Shown: positions 1 through 9,020 of the stretch, piece by piece
Layout of the letters: the number at the start of each line of letters is the position of its first letter
How positions within the stretch are numbered: position 1 is the first letter of the stretch
Source: Kitasatospora sp. NBC_01246
GTDB taxonomy: Bacteria; Actinomycetota; Actinomycetes; Streptomycetales; Streptomycetaceae
Assembly (NCBI RefSeq): GCF_036226505.1
Contig: NZ_CP108484.1
Coordinates: forward strand, 1,116,001 to 1,180,000
Direction: 5' to 3'
DNA length: 64,000 bases
The notes under the pieces: generated by a model
The model's input: only the letters and a program-made list of their open reading frames with translations
Database searches by the model: none
What the model was told of the DNA's origin: nothing
Translations under genes and position numbers: made by a program

Positions 1-1980
1 GGTGCGCAGCACCTCGTGCCGGCGGACCACCTCGCTCAGCGCCCGGCCGAGGGCGAAACGGTCCAGCGTGCCGACGGCGCGGAAGCGCAGCGGCACGTTG
101 TAGAGCGGACTGCCGGGCTCCAGCGACTCGTGCAGCCAGAGCTCGCGCTGGAAGCCGGTGGGGCGGGCGGGCAGCGCGGCCTCCCGCACGGGCGGGGCGA
201 CGGACGGACGGCCGCCGCCCCCCTTGGCGACCCGGACGGCGAGCGCGGCGACGGTCGGCGCGGCGAAGAACTCGGCCAGCGGGACGCGGGTGCCGTAGGC
301 GCGCTCGATCCGGGCGAGCAGTCCGGCGGCGAGCAGCGAGTGCCCGCCGAGGTCGAGGAAGACGTCGTGCACGCCGACCCGCGGGACGCCGAGCAGTTGC
401 TGCCAGAGCTCGGCGATCCCGGTCTCGACCGGGGTGCGGGGCGCGACGAACAGCTCCTGGTCGCCCCGGCTCCGGGCGACCGGCGGGAGCGCCCTGCGGT
501 CGGTCTTGCCGTTGGGGGTCAGCGGCAGCCGCGCCAGCACGCCGACGGCCAGCGGCACCATGTAGCCGGGCAGCGCCGCGGCGCAGTGCGCGCGCAGCTC
601 GGCCGCGGTGGGGTCGGCGGCGCCGGGCCCGGGCTGGACGAAGGCGGCGAGGTAGTCGCCGGCCTCGTCCCGCTGGACCACGGCGGCGGCGGCCTCGACG
701 GCGGGGTGGGTCGCGAGCACCGCCTCGATCTCGCCCAGCTCGACGCGGAAGCCGCGTACCTTCACCTGGTGGTCGACCCGGCCGTGGTACTCCAGCTCCC
801 CGCCCGGCAGGCGGCGCACCAGGTCCCCGGTGCGGTAGCAGCGCTCGCCGTCGACGGTGACGAAGCGCTCCTCGGTGAGGTCCGGGCGGCCGTGGTAGCC
901 GCGGGCGAGGCCCTCGCCGGAGAGGTACAGCTCACCGATGCCGCCGTCCGGTACGGCGCTCCGGCGCTCGTCGAGCACGTGGCCGGTGGTGCCGGGCAGC
1001 GGGCGGCCGATCAGCGGCTCCTCGCTGCCGCCCCGGTCGACCAGCGACCAGGTGGAGTAGACGGTGTCCTCGGTGGGCCCGTAGAGGTTGTAGACCCGCT
1101 CGACCCGCGGTTCGCCGTAGACCTGGTCGGCCAGCCGGCGCGGCAGCGCCTCGCCCGCCAGGTTGACCACGCGGACGCCGCCCGGCAGGCCCCTGCCGCC
1201 GGGAAGGGCGCCACCGCGCAGCAGCGCCGCCATGGCGCTCGGCACGGTGTTGACCAGGGTCACCTCGTCGCGGGCCGGCAGCTCGGGCAGGGCGAGGACG
1301 TTCTCCGCCACCACGACCGTGCCGCCGACGGCGAGCGGGAAGAACAGCTCGTAGACCGAGATGTCGAAGCAGACCGAGGTGCCGAACAGCACGCCCGCGA
1401 CGTCGGCCGGCCCGTAGGTCCGGGCGGCCCAGCGGAGCATCGCGTTGACGCCGCGCTGGGTGACCGCGACGCCCTTGGGCCGGCCGGTGGAGCCGGAGGT
1501 GTAGAGGACGTAGGCGAGGGAGTCGGCGCCGGCGCCCGGGGCGAGCGGTGCGCGGGGGCTCTCGGCGTCCGTGTACAGCAGGGTCGCGCCGGCGCCGGCC
1601 AGCAGGTGCTCGTGGGCGCGGTCGGTGAGGACCACGGGCGCCTGCGCGTCGCCGATCACCAGCTCCAGCCGGTCCCGCGGGTAGGCCGGGTCGAGCGGCA
1701 CGTAGGCGCCGCCGGCCCGCAGGACCGCCAGCAGGGCGATCACGAGGTCCGCCGTGCGCGGCAGGCAGACCGCCACCAGGGTTTCGGCGCGTACTCCTGC
1801 GGCGGCCAGGCGGCCGGCCATCGCGTCGACGGCGGCGGCCAGCTCGCGGTAGGTCAGCCGCCGGTCGCCGTCGATCACCGCCGTCGCCCCGGGGGTCCGG
1901 CCGACCTGTGCGTCGACCAGATCGGCCAGCGAGGCCGTCGGGTCCGGTGGAGCCAGTGGAGGAAGTCCCGTCGAACTCAT
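1..1980 (-). CDS. Non-ribosomal peptide synthetase, A-T-C start of protein (partial, C-terminus outside window)
   Basis: 660 codons are visible and the gene runs off the left edge. The ATG at 1980 has AGGAG six bases upstream. An adenylation domain fills residues about 15-520: A3 near 158-172 (YTSGSTGRPKG), A5 NLYGPTEDT, A7 YRTGD, A8 KVRGFRVELGEIE and A10 PNGKTDRRAL. A carrier domain follows with LGGHSLL, Ser548 being the predicted phosphopantetheine site. Then comes the start of a condensation domain (GFQRELWL, RHEVLR at the very edge). No condensation domain precedes the A domain, so this looks like an initiation module that activates the first residue of a peptide. The binding-pocket code, aligned by eye to GrsA, reads D-I-Y-N-N-A-L-V; I do not assign a substrate. 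Confidence 0.9.
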   Translation of the reverse strand, partial: MSSTGLPPLAPPDPTASLADLVDAQVGRTPGATAVIDGDRRLTYRELAAAVDAMAGRLAAAGVRAETLVAVCLPRTADLVIALLAVLRAGGAYVPLDPAYPRDRLELVIGDAQAPVVLTDRAHEHLLAGAGATLLYTDAESPRAPLAPGAGADSLAYVLYTSGSTGRPKGVAVTQRGVNAMLRWAARTYGPADVAGVLFGTSVCFDISVYELFFPLAVGGTVVVAENVLALPELPARDEVTLVNTVPSAMAALLRGGALPGGRGLPGGVRVVNLAGEALPRRLADQVYGEPRVERVYNLYGPTEDTVYSTWSLVDRGGSEEPLIGRPLPGTTGHVLDERRSAVPDGGIGELYLSGEGLARGYHGRPDLTEERFVTVDGERCYRTGDLVRRLPGGELEYHGRVDHQVKVRGFRVELGEIEAVLATHPAVEAAAAVVQRDEAGDYLAAFVQPGPGAADPTAAELRAHCAAALPGYMVPLAVGVLARLPLTPNGKTDRRALPPVARSRGDQELFVAPRTPVETGIAELWQQLLGVPRVGVHDVFLDLGGHSLLAAGLLARIERAYGTRVPLAEFFAAPTVAALAVRVAKGGGGRPSVAPPVREAALPARPTGFQRELWLHESLEPGSPLYNVPLRFRAVGTLDRFALGRALSEVVRRHEVLRT

Positions 1981-2590
1981 CAACTCTCCTGAGGGATGGC
2001 CCTGCGCCGACTTGTGGTCGGCTGGAAATGGGCGGTGTGCCCTCGGAGATGGTGGGGTAACGGTCTCCGGATGACCAGCACATCTCCATCACTCGTTCGA
2101 TATGCCGGAAAGATCACCTGCCCATCACCACGGAGCGGTACGAGTACGTGACGGTTCGTCGACGATTCCTGCCGGTTGCCGAAGCCCGTGACATCCGCGC
2201 GCGGTGCCGATACGGTCTCCCCAGTAGCCGACGGGGCATCAGCTCCGGGGCGGCAAAGGGCCTTCGACCTCGGATGTCTTGACCTGAACCCGTCATTTCG
2301 GTGCCTGAAGCAGCGTCAGCCGACCACCCCCGAAGGCTCACGACCCCCTCGGCAGCGCCCGCCGTGCGCGGCCGGCCGCACCACCGCCGCGCGACCGCGC
2401 GATCCGGCCCGCCTTCACGCGGTACGCACATGTCCGCAGCGGGTCCGCCCCTTCGCCCGGATTCCGGCGGATCGGGGCGGCCCGGCCCCGTCCAGACACC
2501 CGGCCCGGCACCCGACCGGCGCCCGCCCCTGCACCCGGCCCGGCGCCCGGGTGCAGGGGCGGGGCTGCGGCGGCCCCGCGAGGGGTGAGA
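1981..2590. other. Intergenic region between divergent NRPS and YchJ-like gene
   Basis: About 610 bases with no convincing gene. It is less GC-rich around 2030-2180 and probably holds the NRPS promoter on the minus strand, although I cannot fix a -10/-35 pair. ACGGTCTCC occurs twice (about 2059 and 2213). A large hairpin lies at 2522-2563. The open frames here have unnatural Arg/Pro/Ala-only composition. Confidence 0.5.
2522..2563. terminator. 17-bp stem hairpin upstream of YchJ-like gene
   Basis: The arms 2522-2538 and 2547-2563 are perfect complements around an 8-base loop. The hairpin ends 27 bases before the ATG at 2591. No T run follows. It could be a terminator for upstream transcription or a structured 5' leader. 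Confidence 0.5.
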
Positions 2591-3037
2591 ATGGACGCCA
2601 TGTCCCGACGCCGCTCCGCGCCCCGCGCCGCCACCCCCGCACCCCGCCTGCTGCCCTCCTCGCCCTGCCCCTGCGGCCTGTCCGCCGCGTACGGCGACTG
2701 CTGCGGCCGCTACCACCGGGGCCTGGCCGCCGCGCCGACCGCCGAGGCGCTGATGCGCTCGCGCTTCAGCGCCTTCGCCGCCCACGACGAGGCGTACCTG
2801 CTCCGCTCCTGGCACCCCGACACCCGGCCGGACGCGATCGACGTCGATCCCACGCTGCGCTGGACCGGGCTGGAGGTGCTCTCCACCACCGACGGCGGCC
2901 GCTTCCACGCCGAGGGCACCGTCGCCTTCCGCGCCCACTACACCGAGGGCCGCGACCAGGGGATCCTGACCGAGCACAGCCGCTTCGTCCGGTACGAGGG
3001 CGCCTGGGTGTACCTGGACGCCCTCGCGGTGGACTGA
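2591..3037 (+). CDS. YchJ-like protein (UPF0225 family, SEC-C zinc motif plus NTF2-like fold)
   Basis: 148 residues, close to the usual YchJ length. An N-terminal SEC-C type zinc-binding motif, CPCGLSAAYGDCCGRYH, is followed by the family stretch EALMRSRFSAFA and a C-terminal NTF2-like part (LRWTGLEVL, VAFRAHY). The biochemical role of the family is unknown; SEC-C motifs bind Zn and are also found in SecA. The start is ATG 2591 with AGGGG directly upstream; GTG 2585 and ATG 2600 are alternatives. It stands alone, convergent with the next gene. Confidence 0.85.
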   Translation: MDAMSRRRSAPRAATPAPRLLPSSPCPCGLSAAYGDCCGRYHRGLAAAPTAEALMRSRFSAFAAHDEAYLLRSWHPDTRPDAIDVDPTLRWTGLEVLSTTDGGRFHAEGTVAFRAHYTEGRDQGILTEHSRFVRYEGAWVYLDALAVD

Positions 3038-3111
3038 CCGGCCCCCGGACCGGACCGGGCCGGACCGGGCCGGGGGCCCTGACCGGGCCGCCGGCGGCGC
3101 ACCGGCGGCGG

Positions 3112-4125
3112 CTACAGGTAGTCGTCCAGCCGGGCGAGGGCGAAGCCCTGCGCGGTGACGTCGTTCACGACCTTGCGGAGCAGGTCGGGCATGGTGCCCG
3201 GCCACAGGTCGGTGCCCCGGAAGTGGGTGAGGATGATGTCCCCCGCGTGCAGCCGCTGGTCGTCGTAGCGGTACTCCATGTGGTCGGGGAAGGCCTCCTC
3301 GTTCCAGAGCGGCACCGCCTCGATGCCGCAGGAGGCGGCGGCCCGCAGGGTGTCGTCGTTGTACTCGCCGTACGGGGGCCGGAACAGCCGGGGCCGGGTA
3401 CCGATCTGCCCCTCCAGCTGGTCCTGCTGGCGGCAGATCTCGTCCCGCTGCACGTCGTAGCCGAGCACCTTGAGGTTGCGGTGGTTGATGGTGTGGTTGT
3501 TCACCGCGTCGCCCTGGGCGGCGAGGTCGCGGAAGTAGCCGTAGTCGGCGCGCGCGAGGTAGTCGGCGACGAAGGTGCTGAGCGGGATTCCGAGCTCCGC
3601 CGCCATCCGGGAGAACTCCGGGTCCTTCTCCGCGCCGTCGTCGACGGTCAGGAAGACGATCTTCTCGTCGGTCGGGACGCGGTACACCACCGGCGGCCGC
3701 CCGTCCTGGAGCCGCACCCCCTGCACCGGCTTCAGCTCCGGCTTGGACACCGGTGGACGCGGCGCCCGCAGCGGCAGCCGGTCCACCCCCCAGCGCCGCG
3801 CGGTCTCCAGCGCCTCGCGGACGGCCGTCTCCCGGCGCGCCACCGCCTCGCTGCTGGTCTCCTCCTCCGCCCGGGCCAGACCGGGCAGCGCCAGCGGCAC
3901 GGCCGGCGGCCGGGGTCCGCCCCGCTCGGCGGTGGAGGTGGCGGCCGGGGCGGCCGGGGCGGGGGCGGCGCTCAGACCGGCCCGCGAGGACGGCGCCTGG
4001 TGTCCGGTCGGCGCGGCGCAGCCGGCGATCACCGCCGCCAGGCAGACCGCCGCCACGAGGCCGGTTCCGGCCCGGCGACTCCCCCTCAGCCCTCCATTAA
4101 TACGATGATCTGATGGTGTGTCCAT
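3112..4125 (-). CDS. Polysaccharide deacetylase (NodB fold), predicted lipoprotein
   Basis: 337 residues from ATG 4125. The N-terminus is a lipoprotein signal with lipobox VIAGC (Cys36). A Pro/Ala-rich linker leads to a NodB domain: motif 1 LTVDDG, motif 2 HTINH, motif 3 RPPYGEY and the late ILTHFRGTD motif. These give the metal-binding Asp/His/His set and the catalytic base of carbohydrate esterase family 4. Family knowledge predicts deacetylation of cell-wall or secreted polysaccharide outside the membrane. A GTG start at 4152 would add nine residues before the signal and is less likely. The real substrate is unknown. Confidence 0.87.
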   Translation of the reverse strand: MDTPSDHRINGGLRGSRRAGTGLVAAVCLAAVIAGCAAPTGHQAPSSRAGLSAAPAPAAPAATSTAERGGPRPPAVPLALPGLARAEEETSSEAVARRETAVREALETARRWGVDRLPLRAPRPPVSKPELKPVQGVRLQDGRPPVVYRVPTDEKIVFLTVDDGAEKDPEFSRMAAELGIPLSTFVADYLARADYGYFRDLAAQGDAVNNHTINHRNLKVLGYDVQRDEICRQQDQLEGQIGTRPRLFRPPYGEYNDDTLRAAASCGIEAVPLWNEEAFPDHMEYRYDDQRLHAGDIILTHFRGTDLWPGTMPDLLRKVVNDVTAQGFALARLDDYL

Positions 4126-4253
4126 GGAGCACTGCTCCCCCGCCACGCCCACCGGCCAATCCCACCGTCACCCACCCGGCGCAACACCGGTCCGCGCAGG
4201 TCACCGGGCCGTCCAGCCCGGATAACCGTTCGCGCCGGGCACCGTCCGACGCC

Positions 4254-4259
4254 GATAAT
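4254..4259 (+). promoter_or_regulatory. -10 box GATAAT, leaderless promoter for the GNAT gene
   Basis: GATAAT lies seven bases before ATG 4267 and no ribosome-binding site is present, so transcription should begin at the start codon. No clear -35 was found. Confidence 0.45.
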
Positions 4260-4266
4260 CCGGCGC

Positions 4267-4791
4267 ATGACCACCACCACCCCGCGCACGAACGACCGCT
4301 GGGCCATCGAACGGGCCGATGTGAACTCCGAGGAGGCGCAGGCACTGCTGCGCGCGTACTACATCGACGTCGCCAACCGGTACTACCGGCTGCACCTGGG
4401 CCGGGACGGCACGCCCGAGGAGATCGAGACCGGCCTGGCCGACTCCCCCAGCGACGACCTCGCGGAGCCGACCGGCCTCTTCCTGCTCGGCCGCCTCGGC
4501 GGGGCCCCGCAGGCCTGCGCCGGCCTGCGGGTGCTCGACGACCGCACGGTGGAGCTGACCAGGGTCTTCGTCCGGCACGCGGCCCGCGGCACCGGCGGCG
4601 GCGGGCTCCTGCTCGCCGCCGTGGACGAGGGCGCCCGAGCACTCGGCGCCGAGCGCGTCGTGCTCGACACCCGGCTCGACCTCGTCGAGGCCCGGGCGCT
4701 CTACACCCGGCACGGGTACCGCGAGATCCCGGCGTACACCAGCGGGGCGTACGCCGAGGTCTGGTACGGCAAGGACCTCACCGAGCAGTAG
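4267..4791 (+). CDS. GNAT-family N-acetyltransferase
   Basis: 174 residues. The C-terminal half has the acetyl-CoA-binding pattern of GNAT motif A: VELTRVFVRHAARGTGGGG followed by a helix, where RGTGGG is the Q/RxxGxG/A loop. ARALYTRHGYRE is the typical motif B. The acceptor substrate cannot be told from the sequence. There is no Shine-Dalgarno sequence; the -10 box seven bases upstream suggests a leaderless message. It is divergent from the NodB lipoprotein gene, with starts about 140 bases apart. Confidence 0.85.
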   Translation: MTTTTPRTNDRWAIERADVNSEEAQALLRAYYIDVANRYYRLHLGRDGTPEEIETGLADSPSDDLAEPTGLFLLGRLGGAPQACAGLRVLDDRTVELTRVFVRHAARGTGGGGLLLAAVDEGARALGAERVVLDTRLDLVEARALYTRHGYREIPAYTSGAYAEVWYGKDLTEQ

Positions 4792-5274
4792 GGGCAAGGC
4801 GGTTGACGCCGGTCGCGACCCACCGGCCGGCGGGGCGGGGGCTGGAGGGAGCAGTACGCGCGGCGGCCCCGAAGTCCAGCCCGGGCGGCGCATCCACACC
4901 GGAGATTCGTCGCGCCCCGCGGCTCGCGCGGGGCGACGGCTCGCGGCGAGGGGGCCCGGCGGGGCGGTTTCCCGTCCCCAGCTCCCGCCCCCGCCCAGGA
5001 GTCGCGTGGCGGGCGGGGGTGAGAGCATGAAGAACGGCCGCCGGACCTGGCCAGGTGCTCCGACGGCCGTGGCCCCGTCCGTCAGGGGGCGGAGCACTTC
5101 GAACGCTATGACAGTCCGCAGCCACTCGGCTACCGCGGTGGGCCGTCCGGGGGATGCCGCGTGTCGCGCGGCCTCCCGGACCGTCCGACCGATCCGCTAC
5201 GATCCGTGCTCGAAAGGTCGCCCTGCGGCACCGGCGGACCTCGCCGCCGCACTCCGGGACACGACACGAAAGCG
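4792..5274. other. Intergenic region upstream of M1 peptidase
   Basis: About 480 bases without a convincing gene. A bulged hairpin lies at about 4908-4940 and a clean one at 4988-5019. The stretch before the peptidase start (5100-5270) presumably carries its promoter, not resolved. Confidence 0.5.
4988..5019. terminator. GC-rich hairpin, 9-bp stem
   Basis: Arms 4988-4996 (CCCCCGCCC) and 5011-5019 (GGGCGGGGG) pair perfectly across a 14-base loop. No T tract. It is a possible terminator for the GNAT gene. Confidence 0.35.
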
Positions 5275-6804
5275 GTGATCACCCTGGCCAGGCCGCGCTC
5301 CAGCCTCGTCATCGCACTGGCACTCGCGACGGCGGTGCTCGGCGCCGCGGTGCCGCCCGGCACGGCCGCGGCGGACGCTCCGGCCGCCGGCGTCGGTGAC
5401 CCGGTCTTCCCCCAGCTCGGGAACGCCGGCTACGACGTGCAGGGCTACGACCTCGACCTCCGCTACCGCCCCGACAGCCGCACGGTCGACGGCACCGCCG
5501 TGCTGACGGCGCGGGCGCTCACCGCCCTGCCCAGCCTGGAGCTGGACGCGCTCGGCCTGGACGTGCACGCCGTCCGGGTCGACGGCCGGCCGGCCGCGTT
5601 CCGCGCGCACGACGAGAAGCTGACCGTCGTCCCGGCCCGTCCGGTGCGCCGCGACGCCACGCTCCGGGTGACGGTCGACTACTCGGCCGACCCCGCCGCG
5701 AAGCTGCCGCACACCGGCTGGGTCCCCACCCCCGACGGCTTCGCGGTGGCCGGTCAGCCGGACGGCGCGCACACCGTGTTCCCGTGCAACGACCACCCGA
5801 GCGACAAGGCCCGCTTCACCGTCGCCGTCACCGCGCCGGACGCGCTGTACGGGGTGGCCAACGGCCGGCTCACGACGACCGAGCGGCGCGACGGCGGGCA
5901 GACCACCCGCCGGTACGTCTCGCGCGAGCCGATGGCCACCGAGCTGGTGCAGGTGTCGGTCGGCGACTACACGGTGCGCGAGCGCACCGGCCCGGGCGGG
6001 CTGCCGCTGCGGGACGTCGTCCCGACCGCGCGCGCCGCCGATCTGGAGCCCGCCCTCGCGCTCACCCCGGGCCAGCTGGCCTGGGCCGAGCAGCACCTCG
6101 GGGCCTTCCCGTTCGAGACGTACGGGCTGCTGCCCGCCAACACCGACGACCCGGCGGCCTTCGGCTTCACCGGGCTGGAGACGCAGACCCTCACCCTCTA
6201 CAAGCCGAACTTCCTGCGCCAGCCCGAGCCCCTGATCGGCTCGCACATGATGCACGAGCTGGTGCACTCGTGGTTCGGCGACAGCGTCTCGCCGCGCACC
6301 TGGGCGGACCTCTGGCTGAACGAGGGCCACGCCGACTTCTACGGCCTGATGTACCGCTACGAGCGCGGCTGGCCGGACTCGGGCGGCTTCGCCACCCTCA
6401 CCGACCGGATGCGCGACGTGTACGCCAAGGGCGACCAGTGGCGCCACGACTCCGGGCCGGTCGCCTCGCCGACCGCCGCCGACCTCTTCGACAGCCAGCG
6501 GTACACCGGCGGGGCCCTGGTGCTGTTCGCCCTGCGCGAGTGGGTCGGGGCGGCCGCCTTCGACCGGATCGAGCGGACGTTCCTCCGCCGGCACCGGGAC
6601 GGCACGGCCACCACCGCGGACTACATCCGGACCGCCTCGGAGGTGTCCGGCCAGGACCTCACCGCCTTCCTCACCGAGTGGCTCTACGGCGACCGGACCC
6701 CGGCCATGCCGGGCCACCCGGACTGGACCGTCACGCCGGTCACGCCGACCGACCGCGCGGCCGACCGGTCCGTCCCGGCGCCGCGCGGCAGCGGGACGCT
6801 CTGA
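5275..6804 (+). CDS. Secreted M1-family metallopeptidase
   Basis: 509 residues from GTG 5275, which begins a good Sec signal peptide (hydrophobic core about 10-25, Ala-rich cleavage region). The M1 zinc site is complete: H327-E-L-V-H331 followed 19 residues later by E350 in LWLNEG. The usual GAMEN substrate loop is replaced by FGFTGLETQ, still with the Gly-x-Glu pattern. It is shorter than full aminopeptidase N and matches the secreted, two-domain actinobacterial M1 type. It should trim peptides outside the cell. An upstream in-frame ATG/GTG extension from 5161 would bury the signal peptide and is rejected. Confidence 0.88.
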   Translation: MITLARPRSSLVIALALATAVLGAAVPPGTAAADAPAAGVGDPVFPQLGNAGYDVQGYDLDLRYRPDSRTVDGTAVLTARALTALPSLELDALGLDVHAVRVDGRPAAFRAHDEKLTVVPARPVRRDATLRVTVDYSADPAAKLPHTGWVPTPDGFAVAGQPDGAHTVFPCNDHPSDKARFTVAVTAPDALYGVANGRLTTTERRDGGQTTRRYVSREPMATELVQVSVGDYTVRERTGPGGLPLRDVVPTARAADLEPALALTPGQLAWAEQHLGAFPFETYGLLPANTDDPAAFGFTGLETQTLTLYKPNFLRQPEPLIGSHMMHELVHSWFGDSVSPRTWADLWLNEGHADFYGLMYRYERGWPDSGGFATLTDRMRDVYAKGDQWRHDSGPVASPTAADLFDSQRYTGGALVLFALREWVGAAAFDRIERTFLRRHRDGTATTADYIRTASEVSGQDLTAFLTEWLYGDRTPAMPGHPDWTVTPVTPTDRAADRSVPAPRGSGTL

Positions 6805-7268
6805 GCCGGCTCCCCTCCGGGGTGCCGGACCCACCCGGTGCGGCGGGCCCCTCCCCGCCTCCCGGCCGGCCACCGTCGCCACGGCCCCGCCGTACGCCGG
6901 AGCGCGCCGGTCCGGTGCGCTCGGGCGCCCATCGCGCGCCCTGTACGACGGGGGTCCGCGGGCGCATCGTGGTCACACGGCCCGCCCGCCGCCCGGCCGA
7001 GTTCCGGCCGGCTCGCGGGCCGTCCAAGGTCCGCGCGCCGGCCGGCCCCGGCGGCCCGCTCCGGACGATGCCGAGGCCCCGCCCGTGACGCCCGGCGGGG
7101 GCCGCGGCGCCGGTCCGCGACGCACTGCTGGAAAATGTGCCCTTCCGGCAGGCAACCCGTTCGACCTCCCATCGCGTTCAGCAGCCGTGAGTAGGACGAC
7201 GACGGCACGGCCACCACGGCCGGCGATGACGGCGGGAACGACGGGAGCACCATGGCGGGGGCGGCACG
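6805..7268. other. Intergenic region upstream of SigE-family sigma factor
   Basis: About 460 bases with no convincing gene. The end nearest the sigma factor (7130-7200) is less GC-rich; GGCAACC near 7150 followed by GCGTTC about 20 bases on resembles an ECF-type -35/-10 pair and could be an autoregulated promoter, but this is weak. Confidence 0.4.
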
Positions 7269-7790
7269 ATGAGGGATGCGACACCGGACTTCGAGGAGTT
7301 CGTCGCCGCCCGCAGCCCGCGCCTGCTGCGGATGGCCTGGCTGCTGACCGGCGATCCGCACCTCGCCGAGGACCTGCTGCAGACGGCGCTCGCCAAGGTC
7401 TGGCCCCGGTGGGAGAAGATCGCGATCGATCGGCCGGAGGCGTACGTCCGGCGGGTGCTGGTGAACTCGCACGTCTCCTGGTGGCGGCGCCGTTGGCACG
7501 GGGAACTGCCGCACGGCGAACTGCCGGAGCAGCCCGTGACCTCGGACCCGTTCGAGGAGCTGGTGGTCGGCGAGGTGGTGGCCGCCGCCGTCCGGGCACT
7601 CCCGCCGCGGCAGCGCGCGGTGGTCGTGCTGCGGTATTTCGAGGACCTGAGCGTCGAGGAGACCGCCGAGGCACTCGGCTGTACCACGGGCACGGTCAAG
7701 AGCCAGACGCACCGGGCGCTGCAGGCCCTGCGCGGCAAGATGCCCACCCGGGAGCTGCTGCTGGAGGGGGGACGCCGTGACCTGGTCTGA
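7269..7790 (+). CDS. SigE-family ECF RNA polymerase sigma factor
   Basis: 173 residues with sigma region 2 (FEEFVAARSPRLLRMAWLLT, HLAEDLLQTALAKVW) and region 4 (LPPRQRAVVVLRYFEDLSVE, then ALGCTTGTVKSQTHRAL as the helix-turn-helix). The length and YVRRVLVNSHVSWWRRR stretch match the actinobacterial SigE family (TIGR02983 type). It directs RNA polymerase to a small regulon. The stop overlaps the next gene by 14 bases, so the two should be translationally coupled. The downstream membrane protein is the likely partner. Confidence 0.9.
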   Translation: MRDATPDFEEFVAARSPRLLRMAWLLTGDPHLAEDLLQTALAKVWPRWEKIAIDRPEAYVRRVLVNSHVSWWRRRWHGELPHGELPEQPVTSDPFEELVVGEVVAAAVRALPPRQRAVVVLRYFEDLSVEETAEALGCTTGTVKSQTHRALQALRGKMPTRELLLEGGRRDLV

Positions 7791-8709
7791 CCCCGACCGC
7801 CCCGACCGCCGGCCCGGACACCCCGGGTTCGGCGACCCCGTGCTCGGCGCCCCCGACGGCCTCTCGATGGCGGACGCCGAGGTGGAGGACGAGCTGCGCG
7901 TGCTGCTGCAGCGGGCCGCCCCGCACCTGCCCGCGCCCGCCGACCGGATGGACCGGATCCGCGAACTCGCCGCCCGCAACCGCCGCCGGCGCCGGGCGGC
8001 CGGGCTCGGGGCCGGGCTGACCGGGGGCCTGCTCGCCGCCGCGCTGGCCGCCGCCCCGGCCATCGCCCCCGCGCCGACGCACACCGCCCTGCGTCCCTCG
8101 GCGGGCGGACCGGCCGCCGACGCACCCGGGAACGGGGCCCCGTCGCCGAGCCTGCCACCGGAGGGCGCGAGCCCGGCGCCGAGCGTCTCCCCGAGCTCCC
8201 TGCCCGTCGCCGAGGACGACTGGCAGGCCGTCCGGTACCCGGAACTCAACAGTGTGATCATCCGGGTGCCGCCTGGCTGGTCCACCCTGGTCGTGCGCTC
8301 CCCCGACCCGCTGCGCGCGACCGGGTACACGGCCAGCCAACCGCTGGCGGGCGGGCCCGAGTGCGCACCCGAGCCGGGCTACTGCACGCCCCTCACCGCC
8401 CTGGCGACCGACGGCGCACTCGTCAGCATGACCCTGCTCAGGGACCCGGCCTACCTCGGGAAGATCGCGGGGAGCACGATGGCCGTGCAGGACTCCACGA
8501 TCGACAAGGAGTGCAGCCTCCGCGGCGGCACCAGCCAGCTCACCGGGTACCGGACCATCGCCCTGGGCGACGCGGTGGCGGTGGTCGAGCTGACCGCCTG
8601 CCTGAACCACGCGTCCACCCGGACCCTGGGCCTGGTCCAGAAGATCGTCGACTCCGTCCGGATCACCGGCGGCGCCTCGGGGGTCGCCGACGGCAGCCTG
8701 GTCGACTGA
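7777..8709 (+). CDS. Membrane protein coupled to SigE-family sigma factor, putative anti-sigma/sensor
   Basis: 310 residues from GTG 7777. Cytoplasmic N-terminus of about 70 residues rich in charge (VEDELRVLLQRAAPHLPAP), one transmembrane helix at about 72-92, a Ser/Pro linker, then an extracytoplasmic domain with three or four Cys (ECAPEPGYC, KECSL, TACL). The first part resembles the N-termini of proteins always encoded after SigE-family factors. No zinc HxxxCxxC motif is visible, so anti-sigma activity is inferred from the 14-base overlap with the sigma gene alone. Confidence 0.65.
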   Translation: MTWSDPDRPDRRPGHPGFGDPVLGAPDGLSMADAEVEDELRVLLQRAAPHLPAPADRMDRIRELAARNRRRRRAAGLGAGLTGGLLAAALAAAPAIAPAPTHTALRPSAGGPAADAPGNGAPSPSLPPEGASPAPSVSPSSLPVAEDDWQAVRYPELNSVIIRVPPGWSTLVVRSPDPLRATGYTASQPLAGGPECAPEPGYCTPLTALATDGALVSMTLLRDPAYLGKIAGSTMAVQDSTIDKECSLRGGTSQLTGYRTIALGDAVAVVELTACLNHASTRTLGLVQKIVDSVRITGGASGVADGSLVD

Positions 8710-8759
8710 ACCCGCCCGGCCCCGCTCCGCCCACCCCGCATCCCGAAGGCGGTCCCACC

Positions 8760-9020
8760 ATGGCCCTGCCCCGTCGCACCCTCGTCGGCCTGATGCTGCT
8801 CCTGCTGGGCTGCGCGCCCGCCACCGCGGGCTCGGCGGCCGCCCCGTCCGCGCCGCCGCGTCCCGGATCCCCGGCGTCCCGGGACGCGGCCGAGCCCCCG
8901 CCCCGGTGCACCCGGCGCCGCCGGCACCCCGCGAACCGGCCCCGGCGGGCCTGCCGGGCCGCCGGGCCGGCCCCCGACCGGGGCGGCTCACCGCGGCGGC
9001 CCGGCAGGCCCTGGTGGTGA
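8760..9020 (+). CDS. Hypothetical small exported protein with possible lipobox
   Basis: 86 codons from ATG 8760, with GAAGG at a usable distance. The N-terminus MALPRRTLVGLMLLLLGC reads as a lipoprotein signal (LLGC). The remainder is Pro/Arg/Ala-rich and looks unlike a folded protein, so the tail may be non-coding read-through or a decayed gene. It follows the sigma/membrane-protein pair in the same direction by 50 bases. Confidence 0.35.
   Translation: MALPRRTLVGLMLLLLGCAPATAGSAAAPSAPPRPGSPASRDAAEPPPRCTRRRRHPANRPRRACRAAGPAPDRGGSPRRPGRPWW

Noticed and set aside
4778..5125. Small minus-strand protein between GNAT and M1 peptidase
   Set aside because: Frame is Arg/Pro/Ala filler, overlaps the GNAT end and lacks a ribosome-binding site.
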